Assembly: GCA_902384795.1 (NCBI GenBank)
Contig: CABMDC010000007.1
Coordinates: forward strand, 79,717 to 143,716
DNA length: 64,000 nucleotides
Direction: 5' to 3'
Source of the DNA: Candidatus Gugararchaeum adminiculabundum
GTDB taxonomy: Archaea > Micrarchaeota > Micrarchaeia > Burarchaeales > Gugararchaeaceae
Part shown: piece after piece, positions 14,047 through 22,142 of the stretch
Layout: each line of letters starts with the position of its first letter
How positions within the stretch are numbered: the stretch's first letter is position 1
Translations under genes and position numbers: made by a program
Notes under the pieces: model-generated
What the model was told of the DNA's origin: nothing
Databases searched by the model: none
Seen by the model: only the letters and a program-made list of their open reading frames with translations

Positions 14047-16602
14047 ATGAGAACTGCAACAACTGAAGAAACTTACCAGGGGCTAAGCCAGCAGGAAGCA
14101 GCCGAAAGGCTGAAGAAAGAGGGGCTTAACGAGCTGGCGTCCGCCAAAAAAAGAACCTTTCTTAATATTGCGCTGGAAGTCCTGCACGAGCCCATGTTCC
14201 TGCTCCTGATCGCCTGCGGAAGCCTTTACCTTTTCCTGGGGGATTTGCAGGGGGCGCTGATGCTTCTCTCATTTGTTTTCGTGGTCATTGGAATCACGAT
14301 TTACCAGGAAAGAAAAGTTGAGCGCGCGCTGGAAGCGCTGCGCGACCTTTCGAGCCCGCGGGCGCGGGTCATCAGGGATGGAGTGCAGAAAGTGATTCCA
14401 GGAAGGGAGGTTGTGCGCGAGGACATAATTCTGCTGGCAGAAGGGGACAGGGTGCCGGCGGACGTGGTCATACTTTCCGCGAGCAATTTCATGGTTGACG
14501 AGTCGCTACTTACGGGCGAATCCGCGCCAGTGCGCAAGGCGACCTGGGACGGGGAACAGAAAATGGAAAGGCCCGGGGGCGAGGATTTGCCGTTCGCCTA
14601 TTCGAGCACATTGGTGTCCCAGGGGCATGCGGTTGTGAAAGTGCTTTCAATTGGCGGTGCGACCGAAGTCGGAAAAATCGGCAAAGCCCTGCAAACGATT
14701 GAGCCTGAGAAAACTGAATTGCAAAAGGAAACCGAAAGGCTGGTGAAACTGTTCGGGGGAATCGGACTGCTTGTCTGCGTGCTTATAATTGTGATGTACG
14801 GGATTACGCGCGCTGACTGGGCAGGAGGATTGTTGGTGGGGCTTGCGCTCGCTATGGCGGTGCTGCCCGAGGAATTCCCGGTGGTGCTTACGATTTTCCT
14901 TGCGCTTGGCGCGTGGAGAATGTCGCGGCGCAATGTGCTGACAAGAAGGATGAGCGCGATTCAGAACCTGGGTTCGGCGACCGTGCTTTGCAGCGATAAG
15001 ACCGGCACGCTGACGCTCAACAAGATGACGCTGGAAAAAATCTGGGTGGACGGGAAGGTCGCTTTGCTCAGGGACAAAAAACCCCTGCCCGATTGGGCGC
15101 ACGAAACCATGGAGTATGCGATTCTTGCAAGCCAAAAGGAGCCCTATGACCCAATGGAGCGCTCGATAAAGGAAACAGGCGCCGAGAAATTGTCAGGAAC
15201 GGAACACATGCATGTGGACTGGGAACTGATGCGCGAATATCCCCTGTCGAAAAAATTGCTTGCGCTTTCCCATGTGTGGAGGGAGCCTGCGGGAAACAGG
15301 CACCTGGTTGCCGCCAAGGGCGCGCCCGAGGCGATTTTTGACTTGTGCCACCTTACCCCGCGGGAAAAGGAAAGGCTGATGGCCGGAGTCGCATTGCTTT
15401 CATCCGAAGGGCTGCGCGTGCTGGGTGTTGCAAAGGCTTACTTCAGCCTTAGCCCTAACAGGCTGCCGGAGAACCAGCATGACTTTGAATTCAAGTTCTC
15501 AGGGCTAATCGCGCTGGAAGATCCGGTAAGGGCGGAAGTGCCGGAAGCTGTGCGCGAATGCTATGATGCGGGAATGCGCGTGATTATGATTACAGGGGAT
15601 TATTCTGGGACCGCGAGAATGGTGGCGAAAAATGCGGGCTTTGTGAATTACGATGACATAATCACCGGGGCTGAAATGGAAACGATGAGCGAGGAGCATT
15701 TGCGCGAGAGGATAAAAACCGTGAGCGTTTTTGCGCGCGTTGTGCCAGAGCAGAAACTTAGGATTGTGGAGGCGCTCAAGGCGAACAACGAGGTCGTGGT
15801 GATGACCGGGGACGGGGTGAATGATGCGCCGGCGCTCAAGGCATCCGGGGTCGGGATCGCCATGGGCGGCAGGGGAACGGATGTGGCGCGCGAATCGGCT
15901 GCGCTGGTGCTTACGGACGATAATTTTGCCTCGATTGTGCGCGCAGTGAGAATGGGGCGGGCAGTTTATGACAACATAAAGAAGGCCATGGCATACATAA
16001 TTTCGGTGCACATGCCCATTGCCGGGCTTTCACTAATTCCTGTTTTGTTCGGATGGCCGATTGTGCTTTTCCCGGTGCACATCGCATTTTTGGAACTGAT
16101 TATTGACCCGGTTTGCTCGGTTGTTTTCGAAGCCGAGCCCGAAGAAAGAAATATCATGAAGCGCAAGCCGCGCAAAAAGAGCGAGCCGCTTTTTGACAGG
16201 GAGATATTGCTCATGAGCGCGCTAAGGGGATTGTGCGCGCTTGCGATTGTGGCATTGGTTTACTGGAGCGCCCTGAATTCTGGCGCAGGCGAAACCTATG
16301 CACGTGCAATGGCGTTCACCACGCTGGTGTTCGCCAATTTGGCGATGATACTCTCGGGCCGCTCGCAGGCGCGCACCATGCTTGAAACTTTGGGGAACAG
16401 GAACAGGGCACTGTGGATAGTTGTTGGGATTACTTTTGTCCTGCTCGCGGTTGCGCTCTATGTGCCGGGCATGGAGCAGCTGTTTAAATTGTCCGCGCTC
16501 AGCGCAGGTGAAATAGGCGCTTGTGCGGGGTATGCGCTGGTGGGAATCGCTCCGTTTGAGATTGCAAAAGTTGTGAAACGGGCGAGAAGGGGCGCGGCAT
16601 AA
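14047..16602 (+). CDS. P2-type cation-transporting ATPase
   Basis: 851 residues. All P-type motifs are present: LLTGES (actuator), phosphorylated aspartate D317 in CSDKTGTLTLNK, AAKGAPEAIF (nucleotide binding), MTGDGVNDAPALKASGVGIAMG (hinge). The fourth helix carries AMAVLPEEFPVVLTIF, with the PE.. core of P2A calcium pumps, and the helix 6 region FLELIIDPVCSVVFEAEPEE is typical of a prokaryotic subgroup of this family. Likely exports Ca2+ or a related cation using ATP; ion specificity is not decided. It is divergent from the aquaporin gene. Confidence 0.92.
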   Translation: MRTATTEETYQGLSQQEAAERLKKEGLNELASAKKRTFLNIALEVLHEPMFLLLIACGSLYLFLGDLQGALMLLSFVFVVIGITIYQERKVERALEALRDLSSPRARVIRDGVQKVIPGREVVREDIILLAEGDRVPADVVILSASNFMVDESLLTGESAPVRKATWDGEQKMERPGGEDLPFAYSSTLVSQGHAVVKVLSIGGATEVGKIGKALQTIEPEKTELQKETERLVKLFGGIGLLVCVLIIVMYGITRADWAGGLLVGLALAMAVLPEEFPVVLTIFLALGAWRMSRRNVLTRRMSAIQNLGSATVLCSDKTGTLTLNKMTLEKIWVDGKVALLRDKKPLPDWAHETMEYAILASQKEPYDPMERSIKETGAEKLSGTEHMHVDWELMREYPLSKKLLALSHVWREPAGNRHLVAAKGAPEAIFDLCHLTPREKERLMAGVALLSSEGLRVLGVAKAYFSLSPNRLPENQHDFEFKFSGLIALEDPVRAEVPEAVRECYDAGMRVIMITGDYSGTARMVAKNAGFVNYDDIITGAEMETMSEEHLRERIKTVSVFARVVPEQKLRIVEALKANNEVVVMTGDGVNDAPALKASGVGIAMGGRGTDVARESAALVLTDDNFASIVRAVRMGRAVYDNIKKAMAYIISVHMPIAGLSLIPVLFGWPIVLFPVHIAFLELIIDPVCSVVFEAEPEERNIMKRKPRKKSEPLFDREILLMSALRGLCALAIVALVYWSALNSGAGETYARAMAFTTLVFANLAMILSGRSQARTMLETLGNRNRALWIVVGITFVLLAVALYVPGMEQLFKLSALSAGEIGACAGYALVGIAPFEIAKVVKRARRGAA

Positions 16603-16636
16603 AACAAAAAGGTTTTTTAAATGGAGAATCAAACAG

Positions 16637-18241
16637 ATGAGCATGCGCGCGGTTTCGGATATCGGCTTGATTAGGCGGAGAAAATTCTCGCCGGCATTGG
16701 CGCTGCTGATTCTCCTGACGTTTTTCGCGTTTAGCGCGTGGGCCGATGGCGGAGTCAGTACAACCACAGGGCCTTACAGCGAATGCCCGCCAGGTGCAAG
16801 CTATGAAGACTGCTTCAACTGCGGGGCTCCGCCAAAAGGAGTTGCATGCACCACCAAATGTACGGCCGAATACGCTTGTACTTGCGGCTATGACTGGTGC
16901 GAGTGCTACTGCCCCTATTCCGGAACGGGAACAACTGCCCCGGACAACACGGACACTAATACTAATAACAACAATCCGCCAGCCGACCCCTGCGCGAACG
17001 TGCAGTGCAGCCCGGTCTGCACAAACGGAAAGCTTTACGGGAGCCTGTGCGTGAGCGGCCAGTGCCAGGTGTACATGCAAACTTACACCACCTGTGAAAA
17101 CGGATGCGCTTCCAATGGAATCGAGTGCGCCAGCGCTCTGCCGCCTCCGCCAGCGCATCCTGATTTGTGCGCAGGAGTAGAATGCCCGGACAAATGCGAC
17201 AGCCCGAGGAATAATTTTGCAACCGCCTTGAGACAGGGGCAGTGCGATTCGGGAACAGGTGAATGTGTCTATCAGGATAAAGAGACTTGCCAGATTGGAT
17301 GCTCATTGGACGGGAATAAGAAAGCGGTTTGCCAGGAGGACTGCGACAATTCAATTGACGATGATGGGAACGGGTTGGTGGATTGCGCGGATCCGGTGTG
17401 CGCGGACAGCCTTTCATGCACCTGCAAAAAAGTTGCGAGCGTGCAGGGATCTATTGGCGGAAAGCCGCTGGTGATTCTCATGGGCGGATACCAGTATGCG
17501 GACACCACATTTATTTTCAATTACAAGAACCGGGATGCAATGACGCTGGTTGATGCGAATAAGATTGCAGAAACACTGAAAGCCACTGCCCCGTTTAATC
17601 AGATGAGCTTTGAGCTTTACGCGAGCCGCATCAATTTGTACAATGAGATAAGGCGCACGGGAAGATTTGAGAACAGCAGGAGGGCGGCGCTGCTCGCCAA
17701 GTGCGGGGAGCAGGGGATCGGCGGGGACCTTACCATAATGGTGAACTATTTGGACGGCACCAGCCTCCCGTACAGCAGGGCGTTTTCCATGAACGCAGAA
17801 ATATTCAGGGGAGACGGGCCAGTGACCAGGTCGGATTTTGAACTTGATGTGTTGCATGAGCTGGGCCATGCGTTTGCCGGCCTCTGGGACGAGTATACTG
17901 TTGCAGAGGGGGTCGGCTTCTTCACAGGAGTCGGGGCGACCATACGCGACTATGGATTTGCGAAAAGGTCGAATTGCGCGGTTGCGGATGATCCGCAATA
18001 TTGCAATGATTATTTCTCCAGGTTTAATGTGAGCTTCACCTGCGTTCGGGGCTGCGATGCAGGCGCCTGGTACCGCTCATCCCAGGAGAGTCTGATGAAC
18101 AATGTTTACGCGTCATCGGAATACAATGCGGTGAGCCAGAAAATAATCAAGGACAGGATTCAGGCGTTCGCGCATCCGAAGGCGATTGTGATTTACACTC
18201 CGAAAAGCACGCCGGGCAGAAACCCTGAGCCGGCCAGGTGA
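16637..18241 (+). CDS. Secreted Cys-rich metalloprotease, M64 (IgA peptidase)-like
   Basis: 534 residues. An N-terminal hydrophobic segment (FSPALALLILLTFFAFSAWA) is a signal peptide. Residues about 45-260 are very Cys-rich and include a DNSIDDDGNGLVDCADPVC calcium-binding-type loop. The C-terminal domain has the zinc site HELGHAFAGLWDEY starting at H407, the HExxH.....DEY pattern of peptidase family M64. It should act outside the cell on protein substrates. A GTTTTTTAAATGG box precedes the start by about 20-25 nt. The next gene begins within its stop codon region, so they are co-translated. Confidence 0.85.
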   Translation: MSMRAVSDIGLIRRRKFSPALALLILLTFFAFSAWADGGVSTTTGPYSECPPGASYEDCFNCGAPPKGVACTTKCTAEYACTCGYDWCECYCPYSGTGTTAPDNTDTNTNNNNPPADPCANVQCSPVCTNGKLYGSLCVSGQCQVYMQTYTTCENGCASNGIECASALPPPPAHPDLCAGVECPDKCDSPRNNFATALRQGQCDSGTGECVYQDKETCQIGCSLDGNKKAVCQEDCDNSIDDDGNGLVDCADPVCADSLSCTCKKVASVQGSIGGKPLVILMGGYQYADTTFIFNYKNRDAMTLVDANKIAETLKATAPFNQMSFELYASRINLYNEIRRTGRFENSRRAALLAKCGEQGIGGDLTIMVNYLDGTSLPYSRAFSMNAEIFRGDGPVTRSDFELDVLHELGHAFAGLWDEYTVAEGVGFFTGVGATIRDYGFAKRSNCAVADDPQYCNDYFSRFNVSFTCVRGCDAGAWYRSSQESLMNNVYASSEYNAVSQKIIKDRIQAFAHPKAIVIYTPKSTPGRNPEPAR

Positions 18242-19044
18242 AATTGATTGTGATGATTATGAAAAATAATTGCAGCAGCTGCATTTGCATTTTAATTTTT
18301 GCGCTCACTCTCGCGCTTCTCGCGCCTCTAGCATTCGCTGATTCGATGATGGTCACGGTCACCTATAATTACGGAGAGATGGGAATCAGGCATGTGGAAA
18401 TCCTGCCAGGCTCGGCGCCCAATTATGCTTCGGACGGGCCGCTTATCCTCGCCTATGAAACTGGCGGCACGACTAATCCGGTTGCCACATTTTACATGCC
18501 GCTTGTCAGCTCGACAAAAGATGGGATAATAATAGAGGATTATGCGGAGCAGACCCTGGAAATTCCGCTGCAAACAGGGGCGCAGGCCCTTTCGATTTAC
18601 AACGAGAATGGCACCCTGCTCGCGCAATTCGATTTGACCGGAGTGACCAAAGCGGGTGATGCGAAAGGAACTCCTCCGAGCGGAACTGCCGCGGATGTTC
18701 TGGGCGAGGTGTCGATTGCTGGCGCAGACAAGCAAGTTAGGAACGGGCAGGCGAAAATACCAAACAGCAACAGTGCGGCGAACGGAGATTACGGGACAAA
18801 TGGCGGAACGGATACTGGAAGCGGAACAGACACGAATGGAAATGCGGGGGCAGGCGGATTATTTGGTGCTGGAAGCGGAACCGATTACACACTTTTGATT
18901 ATAGTCGTGATTGCTGCTGGGCTTGGATTTCTGTGGTGGACAAATAGGCTGCCCTGGAAACGCACAACGCAGAAAACAGCTAGTGACCAAAAGACGACTG
19001 ATATTCAGAAGACGGCTAGTGTTCAGAAGAAGAAAAAAAGATGA
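18238..19044 (+). CDS. Membrane-anchored surface protein
   Basis: 268 residues (start could be GTG 18238 or ATG 18253/18259). N-terminal signal peptide (ILIFALTLALLAPLAFA), an extracellular beta-type domain, a Gly/Thr/Asn/Asp-rich linker (GGTDTGSGTDTNGNAGAGG), one C-terminal membrane helix (YTLLIIVVIAAGLGFLWW) and a basic cytoplasmic tail with a degenerate repeat QKTASDQKTTDIQKTASVQ. Probably a cell-surface partner of the upstream protease. No family recognised. Confidence 0.7.
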   Translation: MKLIVMIMKNNCSSCICILIFALTLALLAPLAFADSMMVTVTYNYGEMGIRHVEILPGSAPNYASDGPLILAYETGGTTNPVATFYMPLVSSTKDGIIIEDYAEQTLEIPLQTGAQALSIYNENGTLLAQFDLTGVTKAGDAKGTPPSGTAADVLGEVSIAGADKQVRNGQAKIPNSNSAANGDYGTNGGTDTGSGTDTNGNAGAGGLFGAGSGTDYTLLIIVVIAAGLGFLWWTNRLPWKRTTQKTASDQKTTDIQKTASVQKKKKR

Positions 19045-19054
19045 GGTGGGTTTG

Positions 19055-19369
19055 ATGGTGACAGGTATGCTGAAAGCTATTGGGATCGGAGCCGCGGCGG
19101 CAGTGGTCGGAGTGTTTGTTGCGATTGTCGGAATAATCGCAATTTTCCTTTTTGCCATAGTGGGCGCGTTCATGGGCGCGGTGACAGGCTTCATACTCCA
19201 GTATGTGCCGGTCCTTGGGCCGCTGGTGGTCAAGGGATTCGCAACCATCGGGGTGCAGAATCCGGATTTGGTGGCGCTGGGCGCGATGCTTGGGTTCATA
19301 GGAGGATTTTTCAAAAACCATGAGCAGCAGTGGCGCGAGTGGAGGCAACCTCCTGCGAATAATTGGTAG
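19055..19369 (+). CDS. Small integral membrane protein, 104 aa
   Basis: ATG 19055 is preceded by GAGGTGGG, which supports this start over the longer ORF from 18911 that overlaps the upstream gene. Two hydrophobic stretches (IGIGAAAAVVGVFVAIVGII, FLFAIVGAFMGAVTGFIL) and a short polar tail ending WREWRQPPANNW. Family not recognised. It continues the surface-protein operon. Confidence 0.65.
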   Translation: MVTGMLKAIGIGAAAAVVGVFVAIVGIIAIFLFAIVGAFMGAVTGFILQYVPVLGPLVVKGFATIGVQNPDLVALGAMLGFIGGFFKNHEQQWREWRQPPANNW

Positions 19370-19388
19370 GAAGCACGGAGTGAAGCGC

Positions 19389-19667
19389 ATGAACATGAAA
19401 CGGAACAAAACAATTTTGGCTGCGGCCGGGCTCTTGGCTGTGCTGATTATTTTGGCCGGATGCGCGGGCAGCGGGACAGATGCAACTAAATAGAACCAAA
19501 GTGCGAGTGCTAAACCCTGCATAAACTATTCCTATGAAGAGTGCCCGAAAGAATGCACCGTATGCCCGCCCTGCGAAGTCTGCAGCTCAATCAGCTGCCA
19601 GAGCGATGAATTCTGCAAAAGCATCGGTTTCAACAAAACCTGGTATGAAACGGTTAGGCCGAAATAG
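19389..19667 (+). pseudogene. Cys-rich lipoprotein gene interrupted by in-frame TAG
   Basis: ATG 19389 opens MNMKRNKTILAAAGLLAVLI with lipobox ILAGC, then after 34 codons a TAG (19491-19493). The same frame continues for 57 more codons to TAG at 19665-19667, giving eight cysteines in a regular pattern (CINYSYEECPKECTVCPPCE, CSSISCQSDEFCKS) like those of the upstream protease. The continuity in frame and composition shows one lipoprotein gene with a nonsense codon. It is either a recent pseudogene, a sequence error, or read through. Confidence 0.65.
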
Positions 19668-19692
19668 TGCCCTCGGAGAAGTAAAGCTCACC

Positions 19693-19735
19693 TTACAAAA
19701 TGTAAAGCTTTATATACTTTTAGTAATATATACTA
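19693..19735 (+). promoter_or_regulatory. Promoter with two palindromes before the membrane protein/XRE operon
   Basis: TTACAAAATGTAA (19693-19705, arms of 5 with a 3-base centre) lies upstream of the TATA box CTTTATATAC (about 19708-19717); TAGTAATATATACTA (19721-19735, arms TAGTA/TACTA) lies between TATA box and gene. GGGTGATAGT precedes ATG 19750. The XRE regulator encoded by the second gene is the natural candidate to bind these sites. Confidence 0.6.
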
Positions 19736-19749
19736 TACAGGGTGATAGT

Positions 19750-20208
19750 ATGATTGGAAAATCTGAATGGTTTACGCCGAGAAAATTTGGGTGGGGGCTT
19801 GGGGTCAGGACCAAGGAAGGAATAGTTTACATCATGGTAGTGGCTGCATTGATTGCGGGCGCAGCGAACCTGCCGATTCCGCTGGAGCAGAGATTGATCG
19901 CAACTTTTGCGGTCCTGGGAATTCTGGTAATAGATATTCTGCACATCATGACCAAGGTTTACGCGAAACTCGATGAGCGCGAGCAGAAGCACCAGGCAGC
20001 TGCGGAAAGGAACGCTGCGTTTGTTGCCATTGCGTGCCTGGTAGCGTATGTGGGATATGTGGCGCTGACTTCCGGCACTTTGGGGCAGAACGCACAGATT
20101 GTTTCACTGTCTGCGATTCCTGAAAAGCTGATGCTGCCGGTCGGCATATTGTTGGCAATGAGCTTGGCAAAAGGGGCGACTCTCATTTACCAGGAGCGCG
20201 AGGGTTGA
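19750..20208 (+). CDS. Four-helix membrane protein paired with XRE regulator (DUF2178-like)
   Basis: 152 residues, four hydrophobic helices (IVYIMVVAALIAGAANLPI, LIATFAVLGILVIDILHIM, AFVAIACLVAYVGYVALT, LMLPVGILLAMSLAKGATLI) with a charged loop DEREQKHQAAAER in the middle. I chose ATG 19750 because of GGTGATAGT and the promoter just upstream; the ORF-track start at 19534 would run through the lipoprotein. Small membrane proteins of this kind are commonly paired with an XRE-type regulator in archaea. Function unknown. Confidence 0.7.
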   Translation: MIGKSEWFTPRKFGWGLGVRTKEGIVYIMVVAALIAGAANLPIPLEQRLIATFAVLGILVIDILHIMTKVYAKLDEREQKHQAAAERNAAFVAIACLVAYVGYVALTSGTLGQNAQIVSLSAIPEKLMLPVGILLAMSLAKGATLIYQEREG

Positions 20209-20212
20209 TTCC

Positions 20213-20404
20213 ATGAAAAACAACCTAAAGGAACTCAGGGCGCGCTTCAAGATGACGCAGGATGATTTGGCAGGCAAAGTTGAAGTAAGCAGGCAGACCA
20301 TTATTGCCATTGAGAATGAGAGATATGATCCCTCGCTGCCTCTGGCGTTCAAGCTGGCAAAAGTGTTCAGGCTAAAGATAGAGGAAATCTTCTCACTGGA
20401 GTGA
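20213..20404 (+). CDS. XRE-family HTH transcriptional regulator
   Basis: 63 residues, one Cro/C1-type helix-turn-helix: MTQDDLAGKVEVSRQTIIAI as helices 2 and 3, then ENERYDPSLPLAFKLAKVFR and KIEEIFSLE, the typical YozG-like small regulator. It starts 4 bases after the upstream stop and is therefore co-transcribed with the membrane protein; autoregulation through the palindromes at 19693 and 19721 is likely. Confidence 0.92.
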   Translation: MKNNLKELRARFKMTQDDLAGKVEVSRQTIIAIENERYDPSLPLAFKLAKVFRLKIEEIFSLE

Positions 20405-20412
20405 AGACTGGA

Positions 20413-21579
20413 CTAGGCCGGCTTGGTGGTTGTCAGCAGCTGCAAATTCTGATTTGGAAGCGGGCTGTCCGCAACATCTGTGCCGTAGACATTTCCCTGC
20501 GCATCTCCCCAGTAATATTTGTAGCCTGCATCAACCTGGTAGTGCGTGCCGGTGTCGGAGTTGTAGACATCCTCTACTCCCAAGATATAGTTGTCCCATT
20601 CCTGGTTGATCCGGTCCATGGATTTGCTCCGCGTTTCAAAAGTTGACTGGATGGTTGCGGAGATGTCGCTCCCTGCGGATGAAATCGCGCCGATTCTCTT
20701 CATTATTTCCGCATTCTCGCGCTTTGCCCAGTTGGCATCTACTTTGATTGATTTCTGCATGCTAAGCACAAGGAACTCGGTTTCATTGAATGACTGCTCC
20801 GGCGAGTAGTATTCTTCGATTGAGGCATACCAGACGCCTGTTCCTGACACCTGGACAAGGAGGGTTTTCACCAGCAAAACTTCCTTCATTTTCACTCCGC
20901 TCTGCACGTAATTAAAGGACATTTCAATTGCCGATTGGTTTGCAATCAGGGGGCTTCCGCTTGAAAGCAAATCCGGCCGGTCGGCTATTTGGATATTGGT
21001 CGCCGCGACCTTGCTCTGGTTGAGCAGTGACTGGGCGAATTCAGATGCCGTGAAATAGTGCATCACAATCATGGGCTTGGCAACTCCTGCCGATGCCTTA
21101 TACTGCGAACCTTCGGTCAGGCCGGCGTAGGTCAGCATGTCGTTTGGCGTCGCGTAGACGTAGCCATAGGGGGATGCCAAAAGGAAGCCCTGCCCGGCCT
21201 GGGATTTTGCTTCGAACAGAGTGGCCGCATCGATGTAAGGGCGGACAATGCCCGAGCCGGAAGAGACCGTCCAGCCGGTGGGAACTTCCAGGCTGAATGC
21301 GCCCTCGTTCGGGTCCGTGAAAGTGTAGAATGAATGCGGATTGGAGTACTCTGTGTAATTGGCGGTTTGCGTTTGCGTTGGCGGCTGGTAATCGGAAGGC
21401 GGAGTTGCGGGGTTGTCGGAAGGGACGCCGGGGGTTGCAGGCGCGCCAGCGGTGTCGGCGGTGTCGTTCACGCCGGTTTTATTTGATGATTTTTTTAACA
21501 GGTTTTGCGCGGTGCAGCCAGCGAGCAAAATCAGTACGAGAAATAGTGAAAATAAAATTATTGTATAGGAACGCTTCAT
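20413..21579 (-). CDS. Lipoprotein with unknown extracellular domain
   Basis: 388 residues from ATG 21579. Signal peptide with lipobox (YTIILFSLFLVLILLAGC), a Thr/Pro-rich linker, then a domain beginning YTFTDPNEGAFSLEVPTGW, a form seen in bacterial and archaeal secreted proteins that resembles PsbP-like folds, followed by a C-terminal segment with HYQVDAGYKYYWGDAQGNVYG. The longer ORF from 21702 has no signal peptide at its start and overlaps the deaminase. A minus-strand TATA-like TTTTTTATACC lies about 40 nt upstream. Substrate or partner unknown. Confidence 0.72.
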   Translation of the reverse strand: MKRSYTIILFSLFLVLILLAGCTAQNLLKKSSNKTGVNDTADTAGAPATPGVPSDNPATPPSDYQPPTQTQTANYTEYSNPHSFYTFTDPNEGAFSLEVPTGWTVSSGSGIVRPYIDAATLFEAKSQAGQGFLLASPYGYVYATPNDMLTYAGLTEGSQYKASAGVAKPMIVMHYFTASEFAQSLLNQSKVAATNIQIADRPDLLSSGSPLIANQSAIEMSFNYVQSGVKMKEVLLVKTLLVQVSGTGVWYASIEEYYSPEQSFNETEFLVLSMQKSIKVDANWAKRENAEIMKRIGAISSAGSDISATIQSTFETRSKSMDRINQEWDNYILGVEDVYNSDTGTHYQVDAGYKYYWGDAQGNVYGTDVADSPLPNQNLQLLTTTKPA

Positions 21580-21647
21580 GTGAACCAACTCCAAGTTAGC
21601 TAAAGAGGGGAGGAGGTATAAAAAATGTTGCCCGGTGGGCGATTGAA

Positions 21648-22109
21648 CTAGTAGGGAACTTTGTCTTTCTTGGACAGCCACTTTTTCATCACTTTCAGGC
21701 ATTCTTCCCGGTCGACATCGGAGATGGATTTCAGCGAGCTTCCACCGTTCTTCTTGAAATCGTCGTAGAATTTCTTGTCATCAAAGCCGATGGATGCCGC
21801 GTCCGCGCTGGTGCATCCTATATATAGCACGGGTATCCTCGCCCACATTATGGCGCCCAGGCACATGGGGCAGGGCTGGCATGAGGCGTAAATTTCGCAG
21901 TCTGACAAATCGAAAGTTTTGAGCTTTTTTGACGCCTTGCGGATTGCGTTCACTTCGGCGTGAGCGCTCGGGTCTTTTGTTTTCAGCACAGTGTTGTGCG
22001 CTTTTGCGATTATTTTTCCTTTTTTGACAATCACTGCGCCGAACGGGCCGCCGTGGTTGGAATTCATCCCGAGAAGGGCTTCGCGCGCGGCGAGCTGCAT
22101 GAAATTCAT
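21648..22109 (-). CDS. guaD: Guanine deaminase-like nucleoside/base deaminase
   Basis: 153 residues of the cytidine-deaminase fold. Zinc site HAEVNAIR and PCPMCLGAIMWAR are complete. The N-terminus (GGPFGAVIVKKGKIIAKAHN) and the C-terminal GFDDKKFYDDF match B. subtilis-type guanine deaminase more closely than tRNA-specific TadA. It should convert guanine to xanthine, or deaminate a related base, in purine salvage. Substrate inferred from similarity only. Confidence 0.82.
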   Translation of the reverse strand: MNFMQLAAREALLGMNSNHGGPFGAVIVKKGKIIAKAHNTVLKTKDPSAHAEVNAIRKASKKLKTFDLSDCEIYASCQPCPMCLGAIMWARIPVLYIGCTSADAASIGFDDKKFYDDFKKNGGSSLKSISDVDREECLKVMKKWLSKKDKVPY

Positions 22110-22142
22110 AAGAAGGATTTTGGCTCGCCGGTTTTTATAGCT

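Noticed and set aside
18911-19054. N-terminal extension of the small membrane protein in the ORF track
   Set aside because: It overlaps the previous gene in another frame, is Arg-rich without pattern, and ATG 19055 has a good GAGGTGGG site.
19534-19749. N-terminal part of the ORF 19534-20208
   Set aside because: It overlaps the lipoprotein frame and the promoter with palindromes; ATG 19750 has GGTGA.
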